64,000 nucleotides of DNA from Hemerocallis citrina (lineage: Eukaryota; Streptophyta; Magnoliopsida; Asparagales; Asphodelaceae): positions 39,287,825 to 39,351,824 of the forward strand of contig CM030364.1 of assembly GCA_017893485.1 (NCBI GenBank), written 5' to 3'. Below, in pieces: positions 10,891 to 21,283 of this stretch. A program made the translations under genes and the position numbers. How positions within the stretch are numbered: position 1 is the first letter of the stretch; each line of letters begins with the position of its first letter. Below the pieces are notes generated by a model that saw only the letters and a list, made by a program, of their open reading frames with translations, had not been told where the DNA came from and ran no database searches.

Positions 10891-12759
10891 CTAGAACGAG
10901 GGAAACCGGAAGGACATCTAGGGATGCTCAGGGGGAACATTCTACAGAAGTAATAGAACTATTAATTTGTATTGTGCATTTTGTATTTAGTGATATTGTT
11001 AGTACACTAATGATAATTGTGTTTTTGGGTTCGTGTAGATTGGTGCATCCTCTTCGATGGCACCACGTCGTGGTCCAGAACCAATATATCCTGGTGAACT
11101 GACCTTGCAAGACCGTCACAGATCCGTGGCAGTATGGGGTGGGACGACAAGGAGGTGTAATTTCCGCACCTACAAGACCATGAAGGTGCACCCACGTATT
11201 GTCGAGTACCTAGTTGCGGCCGGTTTCTACGGAATCAGCATGATGGGTCAGGTTAAACTCGACCGAGCACTTCTCTCAGCACTCGTGGAGTGATGAAGGC
11301 CAGAGTTGCACACCTTCCATCTACCGGTTAGAGAGATGACTGTGACGCTACAGGATATAGCGATGATCTTCGGTCTTCCAATAGATGGGTTGGCCGTGAC
11401 AGGTAATATAAACTTTGATAAAATAGAGTTGTGTAATGAACTCCTCGGTACAGAGTTTGATGAGGAGGTCGCGGAAAATAAGGATATTTTTGTCGAACAA
11501 TCAATCCGACTATTTTGGTTGATGGGACATTTTGATGGGATGTTGACCGATGCATCGTCCGACCACTATGTACAGTCCTACACCAGAGGTTACATTCTAA
11601 CGGTGCTCGGAGGGGTTCTCTTGCCTAACTCATCTGGGGATACGGTGCTTGTCGTTTGTATTGTGTTGGCAATGCTATACAGGTCGTTGTGTTCTATAGC
11701 ACTAGATGGGATCGAGAAGACCGGTCCGATGGTTTTGTTACAGATTTGATCATAGGAGCGACTGCACTTGGGTCGTTCCTAAATTAGGAGACCGGCGGAT
11801 GATTGGATGGCCGAACCAGAAAATCCTTATATGTTAGCACCCTTAGGGGTATATTGGATAGGTAGTCGGAGTTACCAAGGCAACCCAAAAGGTGTACTAA
11901 TGTACTACAGAGACGAGCTCGACCAACTACGAAAAGAGTTTGTGATTTGGGTGTCGTATACACCCGAACAGGTGGGAAAACTACCACCAATGTGCACGAC
12001 CAGGTCGCAATTGTGGATGGCGATGGCTCCACTCATCAACTTTGGTATAGTGGAGCATCCGCGGCCAGAGAGAGTCCTTCGGCAGTTCGGTCTTCAACAA
12101 GATAGTCCCCAAGCTGCGAAAACCTATAAGACCAAGAGTTATATGCCGTGAGGGGTACCGGTCGCATGCCTACTCATGATTAGGCAGACTTCCAACGTGT
12201 TCACGTTGCAGAATGGAACGAGCGACGGTTTGAACTTGTAATTACCGATGTTCCAGAGTATGATGGTAGAGAGCAAGGAAAGTACATGCAATGGTTCAGA
12301 TTATATACATGTTTGTACATCTCTCCCGATACAGAACTACCTGCTGGTGTTCAACGAGTAATTGAGGAGAGGGAGATTGAACCACCACCCGCCTATTCTA
12401 GTTCACAACCCATGTTCCAACCGAATGCCTCAGCTATACGTACAGTGGTAAGTATAATCTTAAAATTTTGTTGAATGTTCGTTATATTTAAAGTTATTGA
12501 ATTGTTTACTTTTCCGAATCTGTATAATTATTTTTTTGGGGGTTTTTTAATTTAGATTGATAATACGATGGACATGACAAAAGAATGCGCGGACGTAATC
12601 AAAAGTAATGCGGGCACGGCTATGAAGAGGTTCGCTCAGAGGATGCTCTCTTCATGCCGTACCAATTTGGATGTTTTGGGAGAGGCTGAACGTTTGGATA
12701 GAGCATTAAGGTCACCGAGAGGGCGACGTAAAAGCATGTGGGGTAGGCCAGCTGCATAA
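10891..12759 (+). pseudogene. plant mobile domain (PMD) gene, decayed copy
   Basis: Homologous to the PMD copy at 6228-5634 but longer. Exon 1 (to 10949) has lost its ATG. Exon 2 runs 11039-12447, and exon 3 is 12556-12759, ending GRPAA and a TAA stop. The PMD core is clear: FYGISMMGQVKLDRALLSAL then HTFHLPVREMTVTLQD, followed by a segment with LGVYWIGSRSYQGNP near 11850. The frame is broken at 11291-11296, where the sister copy reads CGA TGG and this one reads TGA TGA. Further frame breaks lie near 11747 and 12150. Codon changes of the CGA-to-TGA and TGG-to-TGA type fit deamination of methylated cytosine. Confidence 0.8.
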
Positions 12760-13134
12760 ATGGGCAACAATGGGAACGTGAACTCAGAGAACAACAAGCT
12801 ACATCTTCACATCCATCTTAAGAACAAGAGCAACAAGATGAGAATGAAGAGAGGTTCTTAGCTAATACCGCATACAATTTATTTGTTGTAGTATTTTATT
12901 CATATTTTGTTTTTTTTCCTATTGTAACTTAATATGTGGTAATTGTTGTTCGTAAGTTTAAGTGTTGTTGGTGTTGTTGTTATTAATTGCTAATAGTCAA
13001 TTATGTTGGTGATTTTGGTAGCCGTACATAGAAATTTATTTGGAGAGTGTAGGTGATGGGAAAGTGTTTGTATTTTGGGAAAAATTCAAGTGTAGCAGCT
13101 GTAGTTGCTATGTCGAGTTGTAGATATTTCTTTT
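12760..13134. other. spacer after PMD gene, part of an inverted pair
   Basis: No gene. The stretch with TTGTTGTTCGTAAG and GTGTTGTTGGTGTTG matches the reverse complement of about 20885-21080, next to the transposase gene. The satellite region is therefore flanked by inverted 3' flanks of the two genes. Confidence 0.55.
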
Positions 13135-14369
13135 TTTTAACCTAGGCCGTTGTTGGAAGTTGTTGAAATTTTTATTTTCATCAATAACTCTCTGTGTTTT
13201 GGAGCATGAAGACAGAGAGCAAGACCCCTATATTTTGTATACCTTACACCGTTGTCTCCAATAACGGCCTAGGTAATAGGCCAGGAGTTGAACAATTTTG
13301 AGTGCTCTCTGACTTGTTGGAGTTAAAAACAGCAACTAGTCAGAAAGCAAGACCCCCATATTTTTTATACCTTAGGCCGTTGCCTCCAACAACCGCCTAG
13401 GTAGTAGGCCAAAAGTTGCACAACTTGGGGTGCTCTCTGACTTGTTAGAGTTAAAAACAGCAACAAGTCAGAGAGCAAGACCCCTATATTTTATATACCT
13501 TAGGCCACTGTCTCCAACAACGGCCTAGGTAGTAGGCCAAAATTTGCACAATTTGAGGTGCTCTCTGACTTGTTGGAGTTAAATACAACCACAAGTCAGA
13601 GAGTAAGACCCATATATTTTTTATACCTTAGGCTGTTGCCTCCAACAACGGCCTAGGTAGTAGGCCAAAAGTTGCACAATTTGGGGTGCTCTCTAACTTG
13701 TTGGAGTTAAAAACAGCAACAAGTCAGAGAGCAAAACCCCTATATTTTGTATACCTTAGGCCGTTGTCTCCAACAACGGCCTAGGTAATAGTGTAACGCC
13801 CCGCCCCAATACTCAGACAATTTTTAATATTTTTAGAAGACAAATTAGATACTATGTAGTACAACTGCCCACCACAGGTTGCCTCTCAAAAGGTGGTTAA
13901 CCGATTCGGTGACTCTTGATCATTGGCTAATTATATTTATACTCAAATTATTTTTATACACATCCAATATGGGACTATATTTCTCAATCCTCTTCACAAA
14001 TTCTTTCACAATTACCAAATCAAACCAAATTCCGTAAGCATTCCTTTTTCCAAACCAACCAATATACTCAAATATTCCATTCCATAATCAAATCCCAATC
14101 AAATCTTGGATGACATCAGCATCCACTCAAATCTCAAACCAACTAATACCATCAGTATTCAAACCGTGGTATATATTTCAATCAATACCGGATTTTATAA
14201 ATCCTTCCCATAGAACAATTCTATAGGACAAATCTCAAATATTTTTTCAAATCTTATATATATATTATTTCTGAAATACGGGGTATTACATACACCCCAC
14301 CTTTAGAAATCAGCATCCTCGCTGAGTACAGGCACATCTAGTGTAGGATCCGCCTTTCTAGCCGATGTA

Positions 14370-14545
14370 GCGTCGTCCTCGATCCCGATAATTCCGGAGA
14401 CTAGTCCCACACCACAAGTAATTACCGAGATAATTTCGGAGATTGTCCCACACCACAAGACTGTGATAATTCCGGAGACATATCCCACACCACTAATAAT
14501 CTACTGTGATAATTCCGGGGACTATCTCACACCGTAGATCATACT
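14370..14545. repeat. short tandem repeats inside the TRIM-like element
   Basis: Four degenerate units of about 40 bp contain GATAATTCCGGAGACTA and CCCACACCAC. Confidence 0.7.
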
Positions 14546-14580
14546 GAGGCCCTCTTCTACACCCGGTGTCGAGAGTCGGC

Positions 14581-14592
14581 TCTGATACCATT
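14581..14592 (-). other. primer-binding site of the TRIM-like element (approximate)
   Basis: GGCTCTGATACCATT precedes the right LTR; its complement TGGTATCAGAGC matches the 3' end of plant initiator tRNA-Met. The match starts just before 14581. Confidence 0.75.
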
Positions 14593-15605
14593 TGTAACGC
14601 CCCGCCCCAATACTCAGGCAATTTTTAATATTTTTAGAAGACAAATTAGATACTATGTAGTACAACTGCCCACCACAGGCTGCCTCTCAAAAGGTGGTTA
14701 ACCGATCAGGTGACTCTTGATCATTGGCTAATTGTATTTATACTCAAATTATTTTTATACACATCCAATATGGGACTATATTTCTCAATCCTCTTCACAA
14801 ATTCTTTCACAATTACCAAATTAAACCAAATTCCGTACGCATTCCTTTTTCCAAACCAACCAATACACTCAAATATTCCATTCCATAATCAAATCCCAAT
14901 CAAATCTTGGATGACATCAGCATCCACTCAAATCTCAAACCAACTAATACCATCAGTATTCAAACCGTGGTATATATTTCAATCAATACCGGATTTTATA
15001 AATCCTTCCTATAGAACAATTCTATAGGACAAATCTCAAATATTTTTTCAAATCTTATATATATATTATTTCTGAAATACGGGGTATTACAAATAGGCCA
15101 GAAGTTGAACAATTTGGGGTGCTCTCTGACTTGTTGGAGTTAAATACTGTCACAAGTCAGAGAGCAAGACCCCTATATTTTTTATACCTTAGGTCATAGT
15201 AGGCCAAAAGTTGCACAATTTGGGGTGCTCTCTGACTTGTTGGAGTTAAAAACAGCAACAAGTCAGAGAGCAAGATCCCTATATTTTGTATACCTTAGGC
15301 CGTTGTCTCCAACAACGACCTAGGTAATAGGCCAGAAGTTGAATAATTTGGGACGCTCTCTGACTTGTTAGAGTTAAATACAGCCACAAGTCAGATAGCA
15401 AGACCCTTATATTTTTTATACCTTAGGCTGTTGCCTCCAACAACGGCCTAGGTAGTAGGCCAAATGTTGCACAATTTGGGGTGCTCTCTGACTTGTTGGA
15501 GTTAAATACAGCAACAAGTCAGAGAGTAAGACCCGATATTTTTTATACCTTAGGTCGTTGCTTCCAACAACGGCCTAGGTAGTAGGCCAAAAGTTGACCT
15601 TTTTG

Positions 15606-16644
15606 CTTTTTACAATTTTCTCTTCAATCTTTACGAACAGTCTTTGTGGAACTTTATACCAAAGATAGATGATCTATGCTTGTATATCATTTTTATATTT
15701 TTTTATTTTTCCAATTTTTTCCACCTAACGAACCAATCTATAATCATGATCGTTAAATATTTACAGAAAATACCAGAAAATATAACATAATCTTGTCATT
15801 TGTAAAAAAAAATATTTTCTTAAATATATTCTTATCCCTAAAATGTAAATTCTTCTGCATAGCGTACACCTATCTGGTTATTGGTTAGGGTTAGGGTTAG
15901 GGTTAGGGTTAGTGTATTAAGTTGGGTTAGGGTTGACGGGGGTTACGGGTAGGATAAGGGTAAGCGGGGGTTAGGGGTAGGATTTTATTCTTAATCAACC
16001 AATAACCCTTAACCCTGCCACAACCCTAGCTTACCCTAACCCTACCCCTAACCCCCATTAACACTAACCCTAACCTTACACATATAACCTTCATCCTTTT
16101 GTTTTTTGGAATGATTTTTAAACATATAACCTTGATAATTTTATATTAGTTAGATAGGGGGAAAAATTGGAAAGTAATAAAAAAATATAAACGATATAGA
16201 AGTATAGATCATCTGTGTTTGGTATATAGTTCCAGAGATACTGTTAGTAAAAAGTTAAGAGAAAGTTGTAAAAAACGAAAAAACAAAAAACCCATAACCC
16301 TAACCCTAACCTTAAACAACCTAGATGTTACTACTTGGGTTGAAACCCTACACTCACCAATAACCGGGTAGGTGTATGTTTTGCAGAAGAATTTACATCT
16401 AATAGGGATTAGAATATATTTAAGAATTTTTTTTTTACAAATTAAATGATTACGTTTTATTTTGTAGTATTTTTTGTAACTATTTAACCACCATGATTTT
16501 ATATTGGTTACTAAGGTGAAAAAAATGGGCTAATAAAAAAATATAGCTAAACGACATACAAATATAGATCATCTGTCTTTGGTATAAAGTTCCACAGAGA
16601 ATGCACGTAAAGAGTGAAGAGAAAAATATAAAAAGCATAAAACA
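15606..16644. repeat. inverted core of the satellite with TTAGGG-type repeats
   Basis: About 4.5 units of TTAGGG occur at 15884-15913. Degenerate GGGTTAG and CCCTAACCC variants fill 15914-16080, and CCCTAACCCTAACC occurs near 16295. The flanks are inverted: GATAGATGATCTATGC..TTTTTATTTTTCC near 15665-15715 returns as complement near 16140-16215 and again near 16500-16580. TTCTTCTGCAT..CACCTATC near 15850 returns as complement near 16365-16395. The stretch has no coding capacity. The hexamer is TTAGGG, not the common plant heptamer TTTAGGG. Confidence 0.75.
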
Positions 16645-17408
16645 TCAAACCTAGGCCGTTGTTGGAGACAACGGCCTAAGGTATTCATATAAATGGGTGC
16701 TCTCTGACTTTTTGCTCTTTTCAAGTTGTTCAAGTCAGAGAGCAACGCAAAAACTTCAAATTATATGCTACAACTTAGGCCGTTGTTGGGAACAACAGCC
16801 TAGGCTATAAATGAAAGGGGTGTGGCTCTCTGACTTGTTGCTCTTTTTATCTTGTCCAAGTCAGAGAGCACCCAAAAAACTTCAACTTCTGTCCTATTAC
16901 CTAGGTCGTTGTTGGAGACAACGACCTAAGGTATTTGTAAAATAGGGTATTGCACTCTGACTTGTTGCTTTTTTTAACTTGTCCAAGTCAGAGAGCACCC
17001 CAAAAATTTCAAATTTTTGCCTACAACCTAGGCCGTTGTCTCCTAAGGTATAAAAAATTATTGTGTTGCTCTCTGACTTGTTGCTCTTTTTCTTGTCCAA
17101 GTTGGAGAGCACCCAAAAAAACTTCAACTTTTGTCCTATTACCTAGATAACGGCCTAAGGTATTTGTAAAATAGGGTGTTGCTCTCTGACTTGTTACTCT
17201 TTTTAACTTGTCCAAGTCAAAGAGCACCTCAAAAACTTCAACTTTTTGCCTACAACCTAGGTTGTTGTTGGAGACAACGGCCTAAGGTATAAAAAAGTTA
17301 TTGTGTTGCTCTCTGACTTGTTGCTCTTTTTATCTTGTCCAAGTCAGAGAGCACCCAAAAAACTTAAATTTTTGTCCTATTACCTAGGCCGTTGTTGGAG
17401 ACAACGGC
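16645..17408. repeat. 128-bp hairpin satellite, reversed array
   Basis: These are the same units in opposite orientation. CTCTCTGACTTGTTGCTC recurs at 16700, 16826, about 16954, 17069, 17182 and 17309, followed by CAAGTCAGAGAGCACCC and the CCTAGGCCGTTGTTGG palindrome. With the forward array it forms a long-range inverted repeat around the TTAGGG-like core. Confidence 0.9.
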
Positions 17409-17413
17409 TTAAG

Positions 17414-20400
17414 CGTAACACCCCGAATTCCAAATACAACTGAATTCGAGTCCCACAGGATCTTTTCACTTCTCTTCGTACAATTTTAAGGAAATAAAAC
17501 TTTACTTTACATCAGAGTTACATTTACATTAATATTTGTACAGCGGAAGCAAATTTTACATCAATGAATGAGATACAACAACAGTTGAATAATCTTTAAG
17601 CATCAAGTCTTCTTTAGTCTTTTTCAGGTGCTTTACCCTGCATAGCAACTGTGGGCACGTCAGTTCATTCAACTGACGAAATATTATACACATCCATCCT
17701 CTCTATGCCGAAAACAGTATAACGATTCTCAATACTTAACAAACCACAAACTTTTTCACAAACAAAGCTAAAAGGACTATCCTATTGATGTCGTGTTGTG
17801 AATGTGCACTCAGTCTTTAATGCAATTATTTCTGTTTATAGACACTAATGTGCACTTGTTCAGAGTCTATGCAGCCATACTACATAGATCCGAGGGCAAG
17901 CCCTTAACCGTTCTTCATCTTGTAGGGTTCAATTCCTCACCATGACTTAATCTACTACTGTAACTACGGTATGTATCCTAGATGTTCTACGAACTACAAA
18001 CTCATGTCTAGGCGCCCTGGAGAGAATCCCAATGCACTGACACATGACGCATCATGCAGGCATCCTGTGGTAATTCACCTCCTACCATAGACATGACACC
18101 ACCTGCAGTCGCCAAACACCCCACGAGCGTTGCCACCGGGACGGTAGTCTGGAGCAGTATCCACGTCCTACTCATGATGCATCATGGGACATCATGTGAA
18201 TACTCTCACGCCGCCAATCCAATGGCCCTCATACTCAATGTTTTTCTCTTACTTTCATCACATCTTCACTATGTAACTAGTTCTTAATGTAATTGAATCA
18301 TGAACAAAATTAATCTCTTAGGATTAGCACTCCCACTGTACCGGTCTAATTCATTCATTTCACATGACCCAAATCTTGATCTTTTCATTTCAAATATCAT
18401 TTCAACAATTCTTTCATTTGCCGATATGAGGCTTAGCTACACCCTAGTTCTCAATTTCAACTCATAATTACAACACTTGAGTTTTTCATACTCATAAATT
18501 CTCTTTCTCAATTAACATGATTATCAATCTTTTCTATGAATCAAAACTCTTACAATTAATTCAATTGCAAATCATGCATCTCATAATCAAATTTATCACT
18601 ACAGATTATTCAATTCTCATAATATAATTCATTTCATTTCTTTGATTCAAAAAATCAAAAAGTCGTATTTTCGTACATATGCCAATTCAATTTAACAATA
18701 ATAGTCCATAGAAACACAACTAGATTTTTCTTTCATTCAAAAATTCTTTTTTGTCACTTAGTATAATTCTCATCAAAATAATCACTTTTAAAATTTCTCT
18801 AAAATTAGAATTCAATAGTTTGCAACACAATTTTACTTCTAACTCAATTTTATTTTGGTCAATTCATACTCAAATATTTTTCATACACTCTGCATTATTT
18901 TAGAATAATTAACATATTTTTTTCGGGTTTTTAGAAGCCACAAATAGATTTTTATAACTCCAAAAAAATCAAAATATATATATAGGCCGAAGCCGGAAGC
19001 CCAGAATCGAACCCGCAACCTGAGGGAAACCAACCTCAACTGCAAGCCACAAGGCTAGAGTGCACAGGTGATATATGTAGGGAATCAAGTGGGTAAGTAT
19101 TTGTTCTCGGGTTTGGATTTTATTAACAGCGAAAATTAAAAAAACCCAAGACTAGGCCTCGAACCCGCGACCTAATGGGTCACCCGCACGTTACAGTAGC
19201 GCCCAAGCCCCACTAACCAATTGGTCTAAGAGACCAAGTTGTCTTAGTTTGGGTTGAGTTATTTATAACTCAACTCTCGGTTCTTTTCTATTTTCCAAAC
19301 TTTCAAAACGATTTTTTTTATTCCTTTTTCTTTTCTTTTTGAACTAAAAATTTCCAGATCTTAATATATATACAAGTACAGTAAAATAGTATTTTAAAAA
19401 TCATTAATTACCAATAAACATGAATTTTTGATCTCATATAATGTTCTAATGTCCATAATTCCAACATTTTGAAAAAGTCACATTTGCACACAATTTGAAA
19501 TAGAGATTTCTACAAAATATTTTATTTCTTCATGCTTTCCTTTATCAACCATTCACATTAGTTTAGGACACAAAATTTTTCCATATTTGCTACAATAGAG
19601 TTACTTTAAAATTAACCGAATTAATTGCGCATGCAAGCATTCAATTTGTCTCATGAACATAGATTTCTTCACACAATAAGATTCTTAAACATCTAGCATA
19701 GCAACAATGATATTTTCTAGCATTTTAATTCACAAGAAATCAACTAACAATCATTTTAACAATTCTCCTCTAAATTATCATCAAATCTCTAATTAAGCAA
19801 ACATGAGTTCGATTTCAACTAGTTATCCTTTAATAATTTCATCAAAACATTCCTGGCATGGCATCTATATTTTAGAAGCATGAGAAACACCCACCTATTT
19901 GGAGAAAACGAAATGAAAAGCTCCTAGAGTCTCCTAAAATGCAAGAAAGTAGCCTTCTCCTCCTTGATTGTGTGTAACCCGAGCCTCCCTATGCTCCTTG
20001 GATGCTAGTCGGTCTCCTCTTAGAAAGAACACACACACAAATATGCACACTCAATCTTTTACTCACTTAAACTTCTTAATCTTTTTCTCACTAGCCTTTT
20101 CTTCTCTTAGTAATTTGTTGTGCATAAATGAGAAGAAACTAGGGGGTATTTATACACTTTTAGGATGAGATTGAATGGGTAGGATTAATCTAGGAGTTAG
20201 AAATTAAGGACTAAGATGAGTTGGGAAGTTGTAGCAACTTCCATGAACTCAATAACTACCCTTCAACTCAATCCCACTCTCCCTCTCTCTCTTGGCCACA
20301 ACCGGCCTCCCTTTGGGTGTGCAATGCACACACAAGACCATGCACGTGTCCCAACTAGTGTCCCCTATAAAAAGTTGTACAAATTTAATTAATCAATTGT

Positions 20401-20707
20401 CCACTAATTGTGTCTATATGACGAGTTGTGACAATTAAAAGATTAATTAAGTTTGTGGGCCTCAAAATAGTGGGCTTTAGGCTCATGGGCTATTTAATAA
20501 AATATTTAATTATTAGAGTGGGCTTAAAATAAGAGAACAAGTTTAGGGTTTATGAAATAGGCTTTTTAGAAAGATAAAAAGAAAGAAAGAAATAATTGCT
20601 CATGTTATAAAAGATAATTTTATAAGAAAATATGCTTACAAAATTTTGCACGTGCACAACACGTGAAAATCAACATTTCTCATTAAATGAAAATTCAGGG
20701 TATTACA
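17414..20707 (-). mobile_element. solo LTR, 3294 bp, Tekay-like family
   Basis: On the minus strand it starts TGTAATACCC (20707) and ends GGGGTGTTACG (17414). The 5-bp duplications TTAAG at 17409-17413 and 20708-20712 are exact. It matches the LTR at 2539-5633, including the TATA box region, the ACTGACG motif and the duplicated CATGACGC block near 18040. No internal sequence remains, so it arose by LTR-LTR recombination. The terminal CG instead of CA is a point change. It interrupts the reversed hairpin array. Confidence 0.92.
18985..19245 (-). repeat. two tRNA-like (SINE-like) stretches inside the solo LTR
   Basis: On the minus strand, GGTTAGTGGGGCTTGGGCGC followed by GGTCGCGGGTTCGAGGCC (about 19215 to 19150) resembles A and B boxes of a tRNA-derived SINE. 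A second GGTTGCGGGTTCGATTCTGG lies near 19025-19000. I could not place target duplications, so they may also be part of this LTR variant. Confidence 0.35.
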
Positions 20708-20818
20708 TTAAGGTTAAAAAAATTAAGGGTCTTGCTCTCTATGTTCATGCTCCAAAAACACAAAGAGTTATTGAAGTCCAAAAAAATTTCAACATATAAC
20801 GTAGGCCGTTGTCGGAGG

Positions 20819-20822
<4 letters not shown>
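20708..20822. repeat. end of hairpin satellite
   Basis: After the TTAAG duplication the sequence resumes with CTTGCTCTC and CGTAGGCCGTTGTCGG, a degenerate satellite unit. Confidence 0.5.

Positions 20823-20882
<60 letters not shown>
20823..20882. repeat. (AT)30 microsatellite
   Basis: A pure AT run between the satellite and the transposase 3' flank. Confidence 0.95.
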
Positions 20883-20884
<2 letters not shown>

Positions 20885-21283
20885 CTACAACAGCAGTTAC
20901 AGCTGATACAATTGAGTCACCCCCAAAATGAAGCTAAATTATATACAACCCACCAGCTACAAACTCCCGACAACAACAACAACAATATTAACAAACAACA
21001 CAAACCAACAACACTTGAGTCTCAAGAACATTTACAGTTAACAACCAAAAGTAATTAACGACATAGGCATCAATCTGTAATATACTGAAACATTACATTA
21101 AATAAATTCCAATTCACAGTGGATCATCATATCTCTCGTCAGAACTCTCTTCATCGGATGTAATTACTTTTTGCAGATTGTTTGGCCTTTATTTAAAGAT
21201 AAGTTTTAGTTAGTGAGAAACTCATTTACCACAAATGAAGTTTAATAAATTTAAAAGAGGGACAAACAAATAAAGTACATGTC

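Larger units (their letters stand above)
13792..15091 (-). mobile_element. TRIM-like non-autonomous LTR retrotransposon, 1300 bp
   Basis: Two 499-bp LTRs (13792-14290 and 14593-15091) start TGTAACGCCCC and end GGGGTATTACA. They differ at about nine positions (about 1.8 percent), so the insertion is fairly recent. Exact 5-bp target-site duplications AATAG lie at 13787-13791 and 15092-15096. The 302-bp internal region has no coding capacity. Beside the right LTR is GCTCTGATACCA, the complement of the tRNA-Met primer site TGGTATCAGAGC, so the element reads on the minus strand. The purine tract lies at 14291-14306 (as AAAGGTGGGGTGTA on the minus strand). The element is inserted into the hairpin satellite. 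Its LTRs are longer than those of classic TRIMs. Confidence 0.95.
13135..15605. repeat. 128-bp hairpin satellite, forward array
   Basis: The motif CTCTCTGACTTGTT recurs with a 128-bp period (13305, 13433, 13561, 13689; after the nested TRIM 15122, 15228, 15356, 15484; one interval is shortened to 106). Each unit carries two palindromes: CTCTCTGACTTGTTG paired with CAACAAGTCAGAGAG, and TAGGCCGTTG paired with CAACAACGGCCTA. The second palindrome is the one found in the element's terminal repeats. Confidence 0.9.

Noticed and set aside
15884..16310. A true telomere or recent telomere fusion
   Set aside because: Only a few perfect TTAGGG units, heavily degenerate flanks, and both sides continue into the same transposon satellite.
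13135..17408. Regular spaced palindromic repeats that superficially resemble a CRISPR array
   Set aside because: Units are 128 bp with conserved spacers, embedded in a plant transposon, with no cas genes; it is a satellite.
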